Part shown: positions 35,590 to 47,930 of the stretch, piece after piece
Layout: every line of letters begins with the position of its first letter
Numbering within the stretch: position 1 is the stretch's first letter
Source: Hyparrhenia diplandra
Taxonomy: Eukaryota > Streptophyta > Magnoliopsida > Poales > Poaceae
DNA: 64,000 bases
Direction: 5' to 3'
Assembly: GCA_015847255.1 (NCBI GenBank)
Contig: JADLZK010004567.1
Location: 186,001-250,000, forward strand
Translations under genes and position numbers: made by a program
Notes under the pieces: model-generated
What the model was told of the DNA's origin: nothing
Database searches by the model: none
Seen by the model: the letters and a program-made list of their open reading frames with translations, nothing else

Positions 35590-36535
35590 AAAATAAACGA
35601 GAACATATAGGCTTAGAGAAAGAAAGAAGTAAATATGAGAATAATATTCCACAAGAATTTCTCATTCCCAGATTAAGTTTTCAAACTGAACATATTTTAT
35701 CATACTTTACACAAGATATTATAGACTTAATATGGGCAAAAAATATGCCGAAAAGGCACTATAAGACCTTTCAAGATATACAAGAATACTTCTTAAAAAT
35801 ATATGAAGCAAAAAGAAAGACATCTAGGAATGATTGTTAAAGCAAATGTCTTCCCTATGATCCATATTGATGAAATAGTCATTGTCAAGCCTCATCAAAC
35901 ATTTATAATATTCATGGTCGACATAGACTTGAAATACTTTAGAAAAATACAACGAAATAATAATGATGATATATCACTTCAAACCCTTATAGATCATGGG
36001 CTAATCCATGATATTTATGATATATTGGAAGAAATAAATAAATCGATCTTGAAAAGGCTATTAAAGAAGCATGTAAGAAGTTAGTATGTATCAATGGAAA
36101 ATATAAGATTAAATTTTGTTCGAATCCACCAAAATTCACACAACCAATAAGACCAGCAACCCATGATATATATATGAAAAATGATCAATATAGTTTAATT
36201 AAGGTTTGGAGAATTGAGGAAGATTATAAAGAATTATTTACCAAGAAAACGAATCATGATAAGCGGAGAATATTTAGTGAAGCAAAAGAATTAGAAGGTA
36301 ATGTCATATTTGACTCAAACTATCATATGATGTATCAAAATAAGATAACAAAAAATATTCTTCCAAGAATACTATAATGCATATAGTGTAATACAAAAAG
36401 GAGTTAGAAGATTGATTAAACCAAACTATGGTGAAGAAAGTCAACTAAGAAAGGAATACAGAGAATTGTTGGCTCTCCATCACATATACCAACCTGAGGA
36501 TTCGGATTTTGAAGATATTGATTAAATAAGCAAAA
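35590..36535 (+). pseudogene. Viral downstream ORF remnants, unidentified
   Basis: Open pieces at 35,803-36,084 and 36,174-36,377 plus flanking frame fragments. They follow the cysteine region directly, where protease and reverse transcriptase would be expected, but no D(T/S)G or YxDD motif is visible. They may represent the distal tungrovirus ORF joined on after loss of the pol region, or diverged polyprotein. The reverse-oriented copy (39,935-40,860) has the same order, so the arrangement existed before the inversion or was shared by both sources. Confidence 0.5.
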
Positions 36536-37990
36536 TCAATATTTTGGAAGTTCAATACCAATGAATATATTTGCATATGTTAATAAGGTGTTATCAACAA
36601 TTTGGTCGGGGAATACATAATATACACAAGCGATTTTTTGATTTGATGTTTACAACATCAATCAATCGGGCATGGCGAGACCATATCCATACTCAAGTGA
36701 AATTTTCGAAAGAAACTCTTGAAGACCATAAGCCCGAAAAATATAATCAAAGACGATGCATGCCAGCAATAAATATTCTAGTGAAGACACGACAAGCGCC
36801 GCTATCCATGCATGCATGACATCAATTATTGAAGATCCTCGAGTTCGCACAAAATTTGAAGACGGTGTCACTTTCATACAACGGTACAAGATGATAATCG
36901 AAGATGACATCCGAAGGTTCGCCTGGAGATATTCATGAAGGCAATTCACCAATTATTGAAGGTTTCACCGCGGAAGCGAGATAAACACGAAGCATCGCGA
37001 AGACTTATCCGTCGAAGTCCTAGAAGGCTCTTTTCGTTACTATAAAGCGAGAAGGAGCGCGCATTCGATATCGGTGAATGCGCCCTCAGACCACCATCGA
37101 CTAATTGAGCACTCATACTCCGAATGCAAAGCCTAGTCTCGGGAGCCCTCCGAGATTAGCAAACCATAATAGTAGTAGCAGTAGTACTCTACTACCACCA
37201 TCGTATAATACCACCTTTGTAAATTAGTTTGTGACGGAGGTCCTCGCGATCCTCTCACGCTTGTAAAGGTAATCGGGTTTGTGCTAAGTGCTTGGGGTTT
37301 CGAAAGGGAAAAGCCGTATGTAAGCTTGTTTGCTTTAATGGAGCAGTTTTAGCTTTGAGAATCCCTCGCTTCTCGTAGCCATCTATGTAAGTTTGAGCAT
37401 CCGGATCTAGGGACCCTATAGGAGAAAACCGCCTTGTATTGTTCTCGTGTTAGCCCGTGTTAGAGGCGTTTGTAGAGAACTCTGAAAGCGAGAAGTGTTC
37501 CCTTCGGGTGGAACTGCCTGGGGAGACGACAGAAAGCTCTTAGCGTTCTACGTCACGACGGAAAACAACTATCAGGTTAGCGTTAGAGGGATAGGATTAG
37601 CTGCTGCTTTCTAAAGAGAGCTAGTGATGCATACGGTGAGTACCAAGTAGGATCAACACAAGCATAAGTCGCACGTGTAGGCGAGAAAGTGCGGCCTCGC
37701 CAACCTTACAAAGATCGACAAATATTTTTACGCATAATCGCGTAGTACTCGTGAATATTCACTAATTGAGTTCATAATAATCACGCACTCTCACGAATAT
37801 TCAAGCAAGCATCGCTATCATTTGAATAGTTGCAAGTGCCTTTGCGTAGTAGCAAGAATAGTGGCAAGAATTTGAAGTGCCCGATCCACTTGGTGAAGTG
37901 CTTTCGTAATTGTTCATAATATTACGAATTTGAATAGTGTCCAATAATTTGGTAAATATTATTGTGTAAGTGTGGTATCGGGTTCAGTTA
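36535..37990 (+). promoter_or_regulatory. Viral leader/intergenic region, copy B
   Basis: Repeats copy A with small differences: TATA-like ACTATAAAGCG at about 37,038-37,048 and TGGTATCGGGTTCAG at 37,972-37,986. It is followed by a short coding piece that joins the leader directly to the coiled-coil-like region, skipping the movement-protein segment. Confidence 0.7.
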
Positions 37991-38377
37991 ATAATATTTG
38001 AAGTATATTAAAATAAAAAATATCGACAAAGATCAGGTTAAATACCTCGTTCATAATGGAAGAAATAGATAGCCAAATAAGGTCCTATGAGCGAAATTAA
38101 AGAATATCCATAATGAATACTTTACTTAATAGAATAAGTAAATGGAATGATATAAGAGAAAAAAGAGGTTGGTTTTAAAAGAGAAATTTATAGACTCAAT
38201 CAACTTAAGAAGGAAAGAGAACTACTGAGAATAAATATTCTAAAATACCGGTGATAATAAATAAACAAGATGATGTGAATGATAATGATAATCATAAAGT
38301 TAAAAATATGGTGCGAGAATAATAATATTAAAGAGTATGAGATAAGTGAAGATGAGCAATGGGAAATAAATAATATG
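37991..38377 (+). pseudogene. Viral coding stub at inversion junction
   Basis: Starts with an ATG (38,056) for a short Asp/Glu/Lys-rich piece and repeats the region seen at 33,597 and, inverted, at 42,537-42,870. It stops abruptly at about 38,377 where the leader resumes on the opposite strand. Confidence 0.6.
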
Positions 38378-39935
38378 ATACCACACTTACACAACAATAT
38401 TTACTTAAATATTTAGAGAACACTTGGGAATTATTCGGATTTGAAAATCAAATTTTAAAATTCATGAGTTACTATTCATAGTACTATTTAAATTCAAGTA
38501 TTACTAACCAAATTATTGGACACTATTCAAATTCAGAATATTATGAGCAGTGCACGAGCACTTCACCCGAAGTGGATCGGGCACTTCAAACTCTTGCTAC
38601 TATTCTTGCTACTATGCAAGGCACTTGCAACTATTCGGCGATAGCGATGCTTGCTTGAATATTCGTGAGTGCGTGATTATTATGAACTCAATTAGTGAAT
38701 ATTCACGCAGTACTATACGGATTATGCGTAAAAATATTTGTCGGGATCTTTGTAAGGTTGGCGAGACCGGACTTTACGCCCACACGTGCGACTTATGCTT
38801 GTGTTGATCCTACTCGGTACTCACCGTATGCATCACTAGCTCTCTTTAGAAAGAAGCGGCTAATCCTATCCCTCTAACGCTAACCTAATAGCCGTTTTCC
38901 GTCGTGACGTAGAACGCTAAGAGCTTTCTGTCGTCTCCCCAGGCAGTTCCACCCGAAGGGAACACTTCTGGCTTTCAGAGTTCTCTACAAACGCCTCTAA
39001 CACGGGCTAACACGAGAACAATACAAACAGAGGTTTCTCCTATAGGGTCCCTAGAACCGGATGCTCAAACTTACACGCAGACGGCTCGAAAAGCGAGGGA
39101 TTCTCAAAGCTAAAACTGCTCCATTAAAGCAAACAACACATACGGCTTTCCCTTTCGGGAAACCCCAAGCACTTAGCACAAAACCGATTACCTTACAAGC
39201 GGGGAGAGGATCGCGAGGACCTCCGTCACAAGCTAATTTACAAAGGTGGTATTATACGATGGTGGTAGTGGAGTACTCTTCGCTACTTCTATTATGGTTT
39301 GCTAATCTCAGAGGACTCCTGAGATTAGGCTTTTCATTCTGGAGTATGAGTGCTCAATGAGTCGATGGTGGTGCGAGGGCGCATTCACCGATATCGAATG
39401 CGGCGCTCTCCTTCACATTTTATAGTAACAAGAAGAGCCTTTCGGGACTTCGACAGATAAGTCTTCAAAGCATGCTTTGTGTTTATACGCTTCACAAAGT
39501 GAAACCTTCAATAATTGGTGAATTGCCTTCATGAATATCTCCGGCGAACCTTCGAGGATGTCATCTTCGATTATCATCTTGTACCGTTGTATGAAAGTGA
39601 CACCGTCTTCAAATTTCGTCTGCGAACTTTGAGGGCCTTCAATAATTGATGTCATGCATGCATGGATAGCGGACGCTTGTCTTGGCTTCACCGTAATATT
39701 TATTCTTGGCATGCATCGTTTTTTGATTATATTTTCTGGGCGCATGGTCTTCTAGAGTATTTTTCGAAAATTGTTTACTGGGGTATGGATATGGTCTTCC
39801 ACGCCCGATTGATTGATGTTGTAAACATCAAATCAAAAATCGGCATGTGTATATTATGTATTCCTCAGGCCAAATTGTTGATAACACCTTATCAACGTAT
39901 GCAAATATATTCATTGGTATTGAACTTCTAATATA
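38378..39935 (-). promoter_or_regulatory. Viral leader/intergenic region, copy C (inverted)
   Basis: Reverse complement of copies A and B. The TATA-like ACTATAAAATG lies at about 39,414-39,426 on minus. The primer-site-like sequence is cut by the junction, leaving TGGTATCA next to the plus-oriented stub. Confidence 0.7.
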
Positions 39936-42929
39936 TTGATTTTGCTTATTTAATCAATATCTTCAAAATCCGAATCCTCGAGGTTGGTACATTTGATGGA
40001 GAGCCAACAATTCTCTCGTATTCCTTTCTTAGTTGACTTTCTTCACCATAGTTTGGTTTAATCAATCTTCCAACTCCTTTTTTGTATTACACTATATGCA
40101 TTATAGTATTCTTGGAAGAATATTTTTGTTATCTTATTTTGATACATCATATGATAGTTTGAGTCAAATATGACATTACCTTCTAATTCTTTTGCTTCAC
40201 TAAATATTCTTGGTTATCATGATTCGTTTTCTTGGTAAATAATTCTTTATAATCTTCCTCAATTCTCCAAACCTTAATTAAACTATATTGACCCTTTTTA
40301 ATATATATATCATGGGTTCTTTGGTCTTATTGGTTGTGTGAATTTTGGTGGATTCGAACAAAATTTAATCTTATATTTTTCATTGATACATACTAACTTC
40401 TTACATGCTTCTTTAATAGCCTTTCCAAGATCAGATTTATTTATTTTTTTTAATGTACCATAAATATCATGGATTAGCCCATGATCTATAAGGGTTTGAA
40501 GTGATATATCATCATTATTATTTCGTTGTATATTTCTAAAGTATTTCAAGTCTATGTCGCCCATGAATATTATAAATGTTTGATGAGGCTTGACAATGAC
40601 TATTTCATCAATATGGATCATAGGGAAGACATTTGCTTTTAACAATCATTCCCTGGATGTCTTTCTTTTTGCTTCATATATTTTTAAGAAGTATTCTTGT
40701 ATATCTTGAAAGGTCTTATAGTGCCTTTTCAAAGCATATTTTGCCCATATTAAGTCTATAATATCTTGTGTAAAGTATGATAAAATATGTTCGGTTTGAA
40801 AACTTAATCTGGGGAATGAGAAATTCTTGTGGAATATTATTCTCATATTTACTTCTTTCTTTCTCTAAGCCTATATGTTCGATTTATTTTTCTCAAATTT
40901 TATATTTCTTTGTTATGTTAATTTCTCTATCTTTTGTTGGGTTGAACATAGCATACATGCTTGTTTTAAACATAGACTACATGTTGCTCTTTCTTCCGGA
41001 TCTTGATAATATATGCAATACACACATCTTATATTCATTCCTGCAAAAGTAGATAAACATGTATCGAGATAAAGTATGGTATTCTTCTTTCTTATGCTTG
41101 GAAACTATTTTATCCATCATTTTAATTTTTAAACCAGATAATTCATCAATTAAATGTAATTCTTCATCACTTGATTCCTGTTCTTCATCATATTCTATCT
41201 CATCTGTTTCTATGATTGAATATATTGATTCATCATCCATTATCTCATCATCACATACTAAAATATTTTCATTTACGCTATCTATTATTAGAACCTTTTC
41301 TTGTTCTTCTTGCTTATTAGAATATCTTTTCTTGTCTTTATCAGGACAAGTTCTACTTAAGTGATCCGGAGAATTACGAGATAAAACATCTACAAGTACT
41401 ATCATAATTCTTTTTAGGATTATATCTTCTTACATTTCTCTTATGTAAGAAAGGAGCTCTCATATCGGATCTTCGTAGAGAAAATATCTCTTTTTCATTC
41501 TTATATTATCTTTTTCTATAATTCTTAGGACATTTTTTATACTTGGATCTTTCTTCTCCATATGTCAATGGTATTTAAACTATATTATTACAGAAATTAT
41601 AATCAGATTGCTTCATTGATCTTTGGGCTTGTATATTAGTGCATATCTTTCTTAATTGTTTAAAAACAAAAGTTATAGCCTGAGAGATATTATATGCTTG
41701 AGTACTGTTTTTTTTTTATATTCTTCATGTATCATAGAACCCAAAGGGTCGGTAATTTATTAAAATATTTTTCCACTATTCCAATATTATAACCTTGTTT
41801 AGCCGTTGTAGCATTATACAAATAATTGAGAAAACTGTTTTTATTTTCCTCCAATTAGTTAATGATAACTTTTCTAATTCTCTTAATCTTTCATTTTGTA
41901 AAACAAGAAATCCTAATTCAGGATCTTCACCTATTACTATACTTGATATAATATTTGCAAAATTATGTGGATTACTACCAACTCTTTTTAATTCTCCATA
42001 AAATATAGGGAAAGATTCTACCCATTGTTCCCATAAAACTTTAACTGGTTCTCCTAAAAGTTTCTAAATATGTGATCATATTTTCTACTCTATTTCCTAT
42101 ATTATGTTGATTCTCGTATATATTTTTGCACTATTAGGTTTTTCCATATCCGAGTATATTTGGCCAATCTATAGGATCATGTGCCGCTAGATTCAATATA
42201 GCACCATCATTCTTATAATTCTGAAATTGAACCTTTTTCTCAAAATCTCTTCTTTTTGAACCCATATGAGTATATTGGCCCGGGTATATAATTATATGTA
42301 AAATCTTCTTTTCTGGTGGCCATTTTTCCGATTTTCTGGTTGGTCTTTCTCTTTTCTGTTTCAACTTTTATATCTGGGCCTCTTCCTATTTTTGATGACT
42401 GTGGATCTATATCCATTGCTTCTATCGAATTATCTATTCTATATAATTCTTCATATTTTAAAGGGTTTCGTAACATCTACCAAGTTATTATTGTTTAGCT
42501 CAATTATATCTTCATCGTCTTCTTCTTCATAGCTTTCTAACAATGTGACTTATTATTTATTTCCCATTGCTCATCTTCACTTATCTCATACTCTTTAATA
42601 TTATTATTTTGCACCATATTTTTAACTTTATGATTATCATTATCATTCACATCATCTTGTTTATTTATTATCTTTGGTATTTTAGAATCTTTTATTCTGT
42701 AGTTCTCTTTCCTTCTTAAGTTGATTGAGTCTATAAATTTCTCTTTTAAAACCAACCTCTTTTTCTCTTATATCATTCCATTTACTTATTCCATTCATAA
42801 AGTATTCATTAGGGATATTCTTTAATTTCGTTCATAGCACCTTATTTGGCTATCTATTTCTTCCATTATGAACGAGGTATTTAACTATCTTTGTCGGTAT
42901 TTTTTATTTTAATATAGTTCAAATATTAT
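39936..42929 (-). pseudogene. Viral coding segment, inverted copy, decayed
   Basis: Minus-strand counterpart of 33,597-36,535. In gene order: coiled-coil-like region (42,537-42,870), capsid region (about 42,500-41,420), zinc knuckle plus acidic domain (open piece 40,977-41,405, 142 codons), then the downstream ORF remnants (40,310-40,846). It retains longer open pieces than the plus copy. The movement-protein segment is absent. Confidence 0.65.
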
Positions 42930-44306
42930 TAACTTTGAACCCGATACCACACAAACACAACAATATAATGACCACTATTTGGATTTTGTGCTATTCAAAA
43001 TATTATGAACAAGTGCATGAGCACTTCCTAAAGTGGATCGGGCACTTCAAATTCTTGCTACTATTCTTGCTACTATGCGAGAAGCACTTATACTTGATTA
43101 TGGTGAGTGGATGCAAGTTATATAAATCTTGATTAACAATATGCGTGAGTATTCGGGTACTATACAAGGCACTTGCAACTATTCAACGATAGCGATACTT
43201 GCGTGAATATTCGGGAGTGCGTGATTATTATGAACTCGATTAGTGAATATTCTTGAGTGCGATGCGGATTATGTGTAGAAATATTTCACGGGATCTTTGC
43301 AAATTTGGCGAGACCAGACTTTCTGCCTACTCGTGCGACTTATGCTTGTGTTGATCCTACTCGGTACTCACCGTATGCATCACTAGCTCTCTTCAAAAGC
43401 AGCTGCTAATCCTATCCCTCTAACGCTAACCTGATAGCCGTTTTCCGTCGTGACGAAGAACGTTAAGAGCTTTCTGTCGTCTCCCCAGGCAGTTCCACCC
43501 GAAGGGAACACTTCTCGCTTTCAGAGTTCTCTACAAACGCCTCCAACACATGGGCTAACACGAGAACAATACAAGCAGATGTTTCTCCTATAGGGTCCCT
43601 AGAACCAGATGCTCAAACTTACATGGACGGCTACAGAAAAGCAGAGATTCTCAAAGCTAAAACTGCTCCATTAAAGCAAACAAGCTTACATACGGCTTTC
43701 CCTTTCGGGAAACCCCAAGCACTTAGCACAAACCTGATTACCTTACAAGTAGGAGAGGATCGCGAGGACCTCCGTCACAAACTAATTTACAAAGGTGGTA
43801 TTATACAGTGGTGGTAGTGGAGTACTACTGCTACTACTATTATGGTTTGCTAATCTCAGAGGGCTCCTGAGACTAGGCTTTGCATTCTGGAGTATGAGTG
43901 CTCAATTAGTCGATGGTGGTCTGAGGGCGCATTCACCGATATCGAATGCAGGCGCTCTCCTTCTCGTTTTATAGTAACGAGAAGAGCCTTCTGGGACTTC
44001 GACAGATAAGTCTTCAGCATGCTTCGTGTTTATCTGCTTCACAGTGAAACCTTCAATAATTGGTGAATTGCCTTCATGAATATCTCCAGGCAAACCTTCG
44101 AGGATGTCATCTTCGATTATCATCTTGTACTTGTTGTATGAAAGTGACACCGCTCTTCAAATTTCGTCTGCGAACTCGAGGGTCTTCAATAATTGATGTC
44201 ATGCATGCATGGATAGCAACGCTTGTCGTGTCTTCACCGTAATATTTATTGCCGGCATGCTTCGTCTTTGATTATATTTTTCTGGGCTCATGGTCTTCAA
44301 GAGTTT

Positions 44307-44309
<3 letters not shown>
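42930..44309 (-). promoter_or_regulatory. Viral leader/intergenic region, copy D (inverted)
   Basis: Reverse complement of copies A and B, truncated about 70 bp inside the leader where the AT repeat starts. TATA-like ACTATAAAACG at about 43,968-43,978 on minus; TGGTATCGGGTTCAAAG at 42,933-42,949 on minus. Confidence 0.7.

Positions 44310-44372
<63 letters not shown>
44310..44372. repeat. (AT)n microsatellite at right edge of viral block
   Basis: About 60 bp of pure AT dinucleotide between viral leader copy D and a MITE. Taken with the left AT tract, it suggests integration into, or repair within, a pre-existing AT repeat. Confidence 0.9.
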
Positions 44373-44378
<6 letters not shown>

Positions 44379-44750
44379 AATTTTTTCTACACCCTAGGTG
44401 TAGTTACACCCATGTGTATATCTCAAGATTTATGGTATATATGATCGAACGAAGTGCATGTGGATGAAGTATATGATCATACTAGACCATCTATGGTGGT
44501 ATATACGTTAAGTATGCATTCATACTTTGAGTATATGGATATACTTTTTTTATATACAGCAGTAGTGGCATTTTATGTAATATATTAAAAAATATGGGTT
44601 CTATCGAATTTTTTTCGCGTAGTAAGATCTAGAATATCTTAATATGAATATCTAAACATACTCAAACCAATAAACAAGTATGAACACATACACAATGTGG
44701 TTTTTTGAATATGGGTGTAACTACACCCGGGTGTATAGAAAGTGCACCCT
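44373..44750. mobile_element. MITE in AT repeat
   Basis: A 378-bp element with imperfect inverted ends. The left end AGGGTAAATTTTTTCTACAC continues to GGTGTAGTTACACCC, and the right end carries GGGTGTAACTACACCC and CTATACACCC-type sequence ending in GTGCACCCT. AT repeat lies on both sides, so the target duplication cannot be measured. No coding capacity; superfamily not assigned. Confidence 0.7.
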
Positions 44751-45528
44751 ATATATATATATATATATATAAACTAGGGGATTCCCCACGCGTTCTTTGT
44801 CATGGGCAAAAAGCGAGAGGGTATTGTTAAAGGATTAAATTGTAATAACTAAGAAAAGTGATCACAATGAGGCGATGAGGAGGATTACTTTGTGCAGGTT
44901 AGAAACAAAGTTAGTAAGTAATGAAGAACTAAAATGCATAAAAAGCAGTATATACTCATTTGCATAAAGATTATTTAATCTTAGGTTTAAACTCCAAGCT
45001 AAAACCAATATCGAATAGTAATTTTTAGACAAGGTTGGACAGGTGATAGCTTCCGGCAATGTAATAAAACATATATAATAATTTATTTGAGGAAATCCTG
45101 TGTAGATGATTGAATCTCTTAAGCTTCGTCCTTCACGTGTCATATTGAGATGAACTTGGAAAGCTACCTGCAGTAAGTGTTATTATAATATAAACGTTAG
45201 ATTTTATAGGATAATCTCTAGCATTAGCAAGTAGATTTTTTTTTGTTACATAGAAATGACTATTTCACATATCTTATCATGTTTGCATACCCTTTTGGTT
45301 TTCTTGCTATCATTCATAGGCTGATAGCAGATGGACAAAGAGCAAGCACATCTCAGTCTATGGCCAAATAACCAACACATGAGAGGAACGCAAGTCCCAA
45401 GTACATACGGCAGTAAATAAAACTATGCATGGTGATTGTCATATTTACATGCATGGTTTTTTATTTACATTACTAAGCAACTGAAAGTATATAACAGAAT
45501 ATGGTGATCTGAACTTACAGAGTTAAAG

Positions 45529-45616
45529 CATTTCTCCAGTAATAAATAAGTAAACCCCTTCAGAAGTAGAGCATTTCTCCAGTAATAAATAAGTAAACCC
45601 CTTCAGAAGTAGGGCA
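45529..45616. repeat. 44-bp direct tandem duplication
   Basis: GCATTTCTCCAGTAATAAAT and the following 24 bp occur twice back to back and are nearly identical, so the duplication is recent. Confidence 0.9.
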
Positions 45617-46304
45617 GTTGGTAATGCCTATATGCAGGAAAGAAACCAGAAAATATTACCAAATACCAATATAGGGAAGACGCTAGATCAGAAACCTAAA
45701 CTGTTCAAAGTCACCCTTGGACAATGTCAAAGCCAGAAACAATCCAGACCTGCTAGCCGATTGCTAGGAACAGCAATCAAAAAAATAATTTCTCATTAGT
45801 CAAACATCCTGTTCATTCTTATCAATGCACCTCAAGTGAACCTAAACTGTCCAAAGTCACCCTTTGACAATGTAATTTTGCAGGGGTAGACTTGCGTTAC
45901 ATGATTTCTTAAGGAATTTGCGTGCAGGCAAAAAAAATGCAACAGTGCAGAAAAAATAACTGATACAGATAAAGTAAAAACATGATGTTAAAATTCCAGA
46001 GGTTAGAAATCTTATTACAAAGGATAGGATACCTGATCTGAAGATTGAAAAACTCAATGATTCCTCATTGACCTGAAACCTGATAAGGGGCAAAACATTG
46101 GCACATATCAAATACAAAGTTGTTGCGCATATGTTTCAAGGAACATGGACAGGGGGGAGTACATTTTACTCTGGTTTCACCAAACACCCTATAGCTTTTT
46201 TAACAACATAGCTTAAAATATGATATTCATTTGTTACAGACAAATTAAAAACATGATGGTAATTCGATATAATGAGAATTCGAAAAAACCTGATGTAATA
46301 CATA

Positions 46305-46555
46305 CTCTGTATGATGTTAATCCCCATATATCATGGCCTACCAGAGAGTATGATGTCACCTGCACGAAATTAGAGGTTAATTAGACATTTGAGAGCACGG
46401 GAAACTATTTCCAAATCAAAAAATCAGCTCCATTGAAAAAACTCTCACCTGTGACTGGGTTGAGAATGACAATTCGCGAGGGCTTGTGTATAGAGTCCAT
46501 CATATATAGCAGAGAAGGATCATCAATGACAAATTGGGTGGAGGGGAGCAGGCAT
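46305..46555 (-). pseudogene. Unidentified captured exons
   Basis: The minus strand gives FVIDDPSLLYMMDSIHKPSR then IVILNPVTG at a GTGAGA donor. After a CGTGCAG acceptor, DIILSGRP and a stop follow (about 46,355-46,330). Phase and splice signals fit one gene's last two exons. I do not recognise the family; an F-box or beta-propeller-like protein is only a guess. It follows directly on the phosphopantetheinyl transferase remnant. Confidence 0.4.
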
Positions 46556-46565
46556 TGATGGGGTA

Positions 46566-47250
46566 TGGCTCGGATGCAATGCCAACATAGTCCCCCTGGT
46601 GCGAGGTGCTGAAGTTGAAGTTCGGGAAATCTGAACAGTTATTTTGCTGCAAGATGAATCAATCCAGTTATTTCTGATCAGACACAAACTTGCAGTGGCG
46701 ATGCCAATTGCATTTGCAAATCCGATGGAATTAAGGAGCATTTGACAGATAGTGTGCATACCAGATACGGTTTCCCTCGGCTGTGCGGCATATGTTGATC
46801 TGGTGAAACGGGATGCAGAGAATGTGGTGGACGAGCGAGGACTGCAGCAAACGACTGACAAGAGCTCGCTTCCTGTCGTCCTCTTTCACGAACCTGCAAG
46901 CGCACGCATCCATAAAAGGAGCTCAATTCGATGCCAAGCTAATTGCACCGTGTGAAAATTGGTTGCGCGAGCAACAGTGAAGTTGTGAAGCTCCGATCAT
47001 CGGACGGAGGGGAGGTGAGGAATGAGGACGAACAGCCAGGGTGCAGCAGCAGGTAAGGTACCCTAGCGATGGCGGGCGCCAGGCGGCGGGTAGGAGGGCG
47101 GCTGCAGCGTCGAACTGGGAAGGGAGGGGCGGCAGCTGCTGATGTCGACGAAAGCCACCGCCGCACTCCGTTCTCCTCTCCACCATCGCCCCCACCCCCA
47201 AGACCCGTGAAAGGCGAGGAACCGAGGAGGCGGCGGGGGGACCGATGGAA
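46566..47250 (-). pseudogene. 4'-phosphopantetheinyl transferase (Sfp-type) fragment
   Basis: Three exon remnants in order on minus. About 47,062-47,165 reads VDIS followed by a Pro/Ala-rich N-terminal stretch. 46,762-46,893 reads FVKEDDRKRALVSRLLQ and, further on, HQINICRTAEGK-like sequence with a one-base loss before a GTATGC donor. 46,566-46,646 reads DFPNFNFSTSHQGDYVGIAS. The KEDDRKR..L.R and FN.SHQGDYV.IA wording is that of plant Sfp-type transferases, which attach phosphopantetheine from CoA to carrier proteins. The catalytic WxxKEA part is absent. Introns are retained and frames are broken, so it is a captured or duplicated 5' fragment. Confidence 0.75.
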
Positions 47251-47760
47251 TCGACAACGGGGCGGCGGCGCTGGCCTTCGATAGATCGGTCGCCCGGTCT
47301 CACCGTGCCGCTCCACCTCCATCGCGCGCCGGACGGGCCGGGGACGACCGGTCACGAAGCGCGACGCGACGGACGGCTGGCCGATTGGGCGCCCAAGCGC
47401 CGAGCGGGAGTGGATCGGCCGAGGTCGTGGCGCGAGGTCGAGGATGGAGCTCAAGCGCCGAGCCGCTTAGCCATCGCGGCGCCACGCCGCCCACCCCGAT
47501 CCGCGCGTGTAGGCGTGGCCACCGTGGACCCTTGGGGGGGGGAGGGCGGCGCCCGCCCTCGATCCGCACGGGGGAAGGCTGCGCCGCCAGGAGCTCCGCC
47601 GCCGACGAGGAACGCGCCGCCGATGCCCGCTGCGTGCTCCCTCGCGAAGCGCTTTGACCGCTGGCTCGGCCGTCGACGCCAAGACGGGGCGCGGGGCGGG
47701 GGGGAGGGCCGAGGGGCTAGGGTTTGAGTGGTTTAAAGGCATGGCTTGGTGGGTGCGGTA
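47251..47760. other. GC-rich promoter or exon-like sequence
   Basis: Very GC-rich, with open frames on both strands and no domain. By position it may be the 5' flank of the captured transferase fragment. Confidence 0.35.
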
Positions 47761-47930
47761 GTGGAGGTGGAGGCGGACCAGCAGGGGGCGCGCGATGATG
47801 GGTCATCTTTGGTGGACGGGGAGGAGGACGGTCGCCGCGGACAGCCTTCCGTAGATCGAACAGAAACGGAACGGAGGCGAAAGAATGCTGATGTGTCCCG
47901 CCTCGCATGTCAAGAGAAATCCCCTAGTGG

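Larger units (their letters stand above)
30664..44309. mobile_element. Endogenous tungro-bacilliform-like pararetrovirus block
   Basis: A 13.6-kb rearranged viral block of the Caulimoviridae type, closest in organisation to rice tungro bacilliform virus relatives. Four copies of the non-coding leader are present: plus strand at 30,664-32,150 and 36,535-37,990, minus strand at 38,378-39,935 and 42,930-44,309. Coding segments lie between them: plus 32,150-36,535 and 37,990-38,376, minus 39,935-42,930. The two orientations meet at about 38,377. Movement-protein-like and coat-protein-like segments with the two tungro/badnavirus cysteine signatures are seen; protease, reverse transcriptase and RNase H motifs are not. 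All frames have many stops and shifts, so it is an inactive relic. Confidence 0.85.
44774..47930 (-). mobile_element. Possible Helitron with captured gene fragments
   Basis: The left edge on plus, CTAGGGGATTCCCCACGCG preceded by A, reads on minus as a GGGGA/TCCCC hairpin followed by CTAG and T, a Helitron 3' end. Captured minus-strand exons (phosphopantetheinyl transferase and another gene) and a GC-rich promoter-like region lie behind it. The 5' TC end was not found; 47,930 is only where composition returns to LTR-like sequence. Confidence 0.4.
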
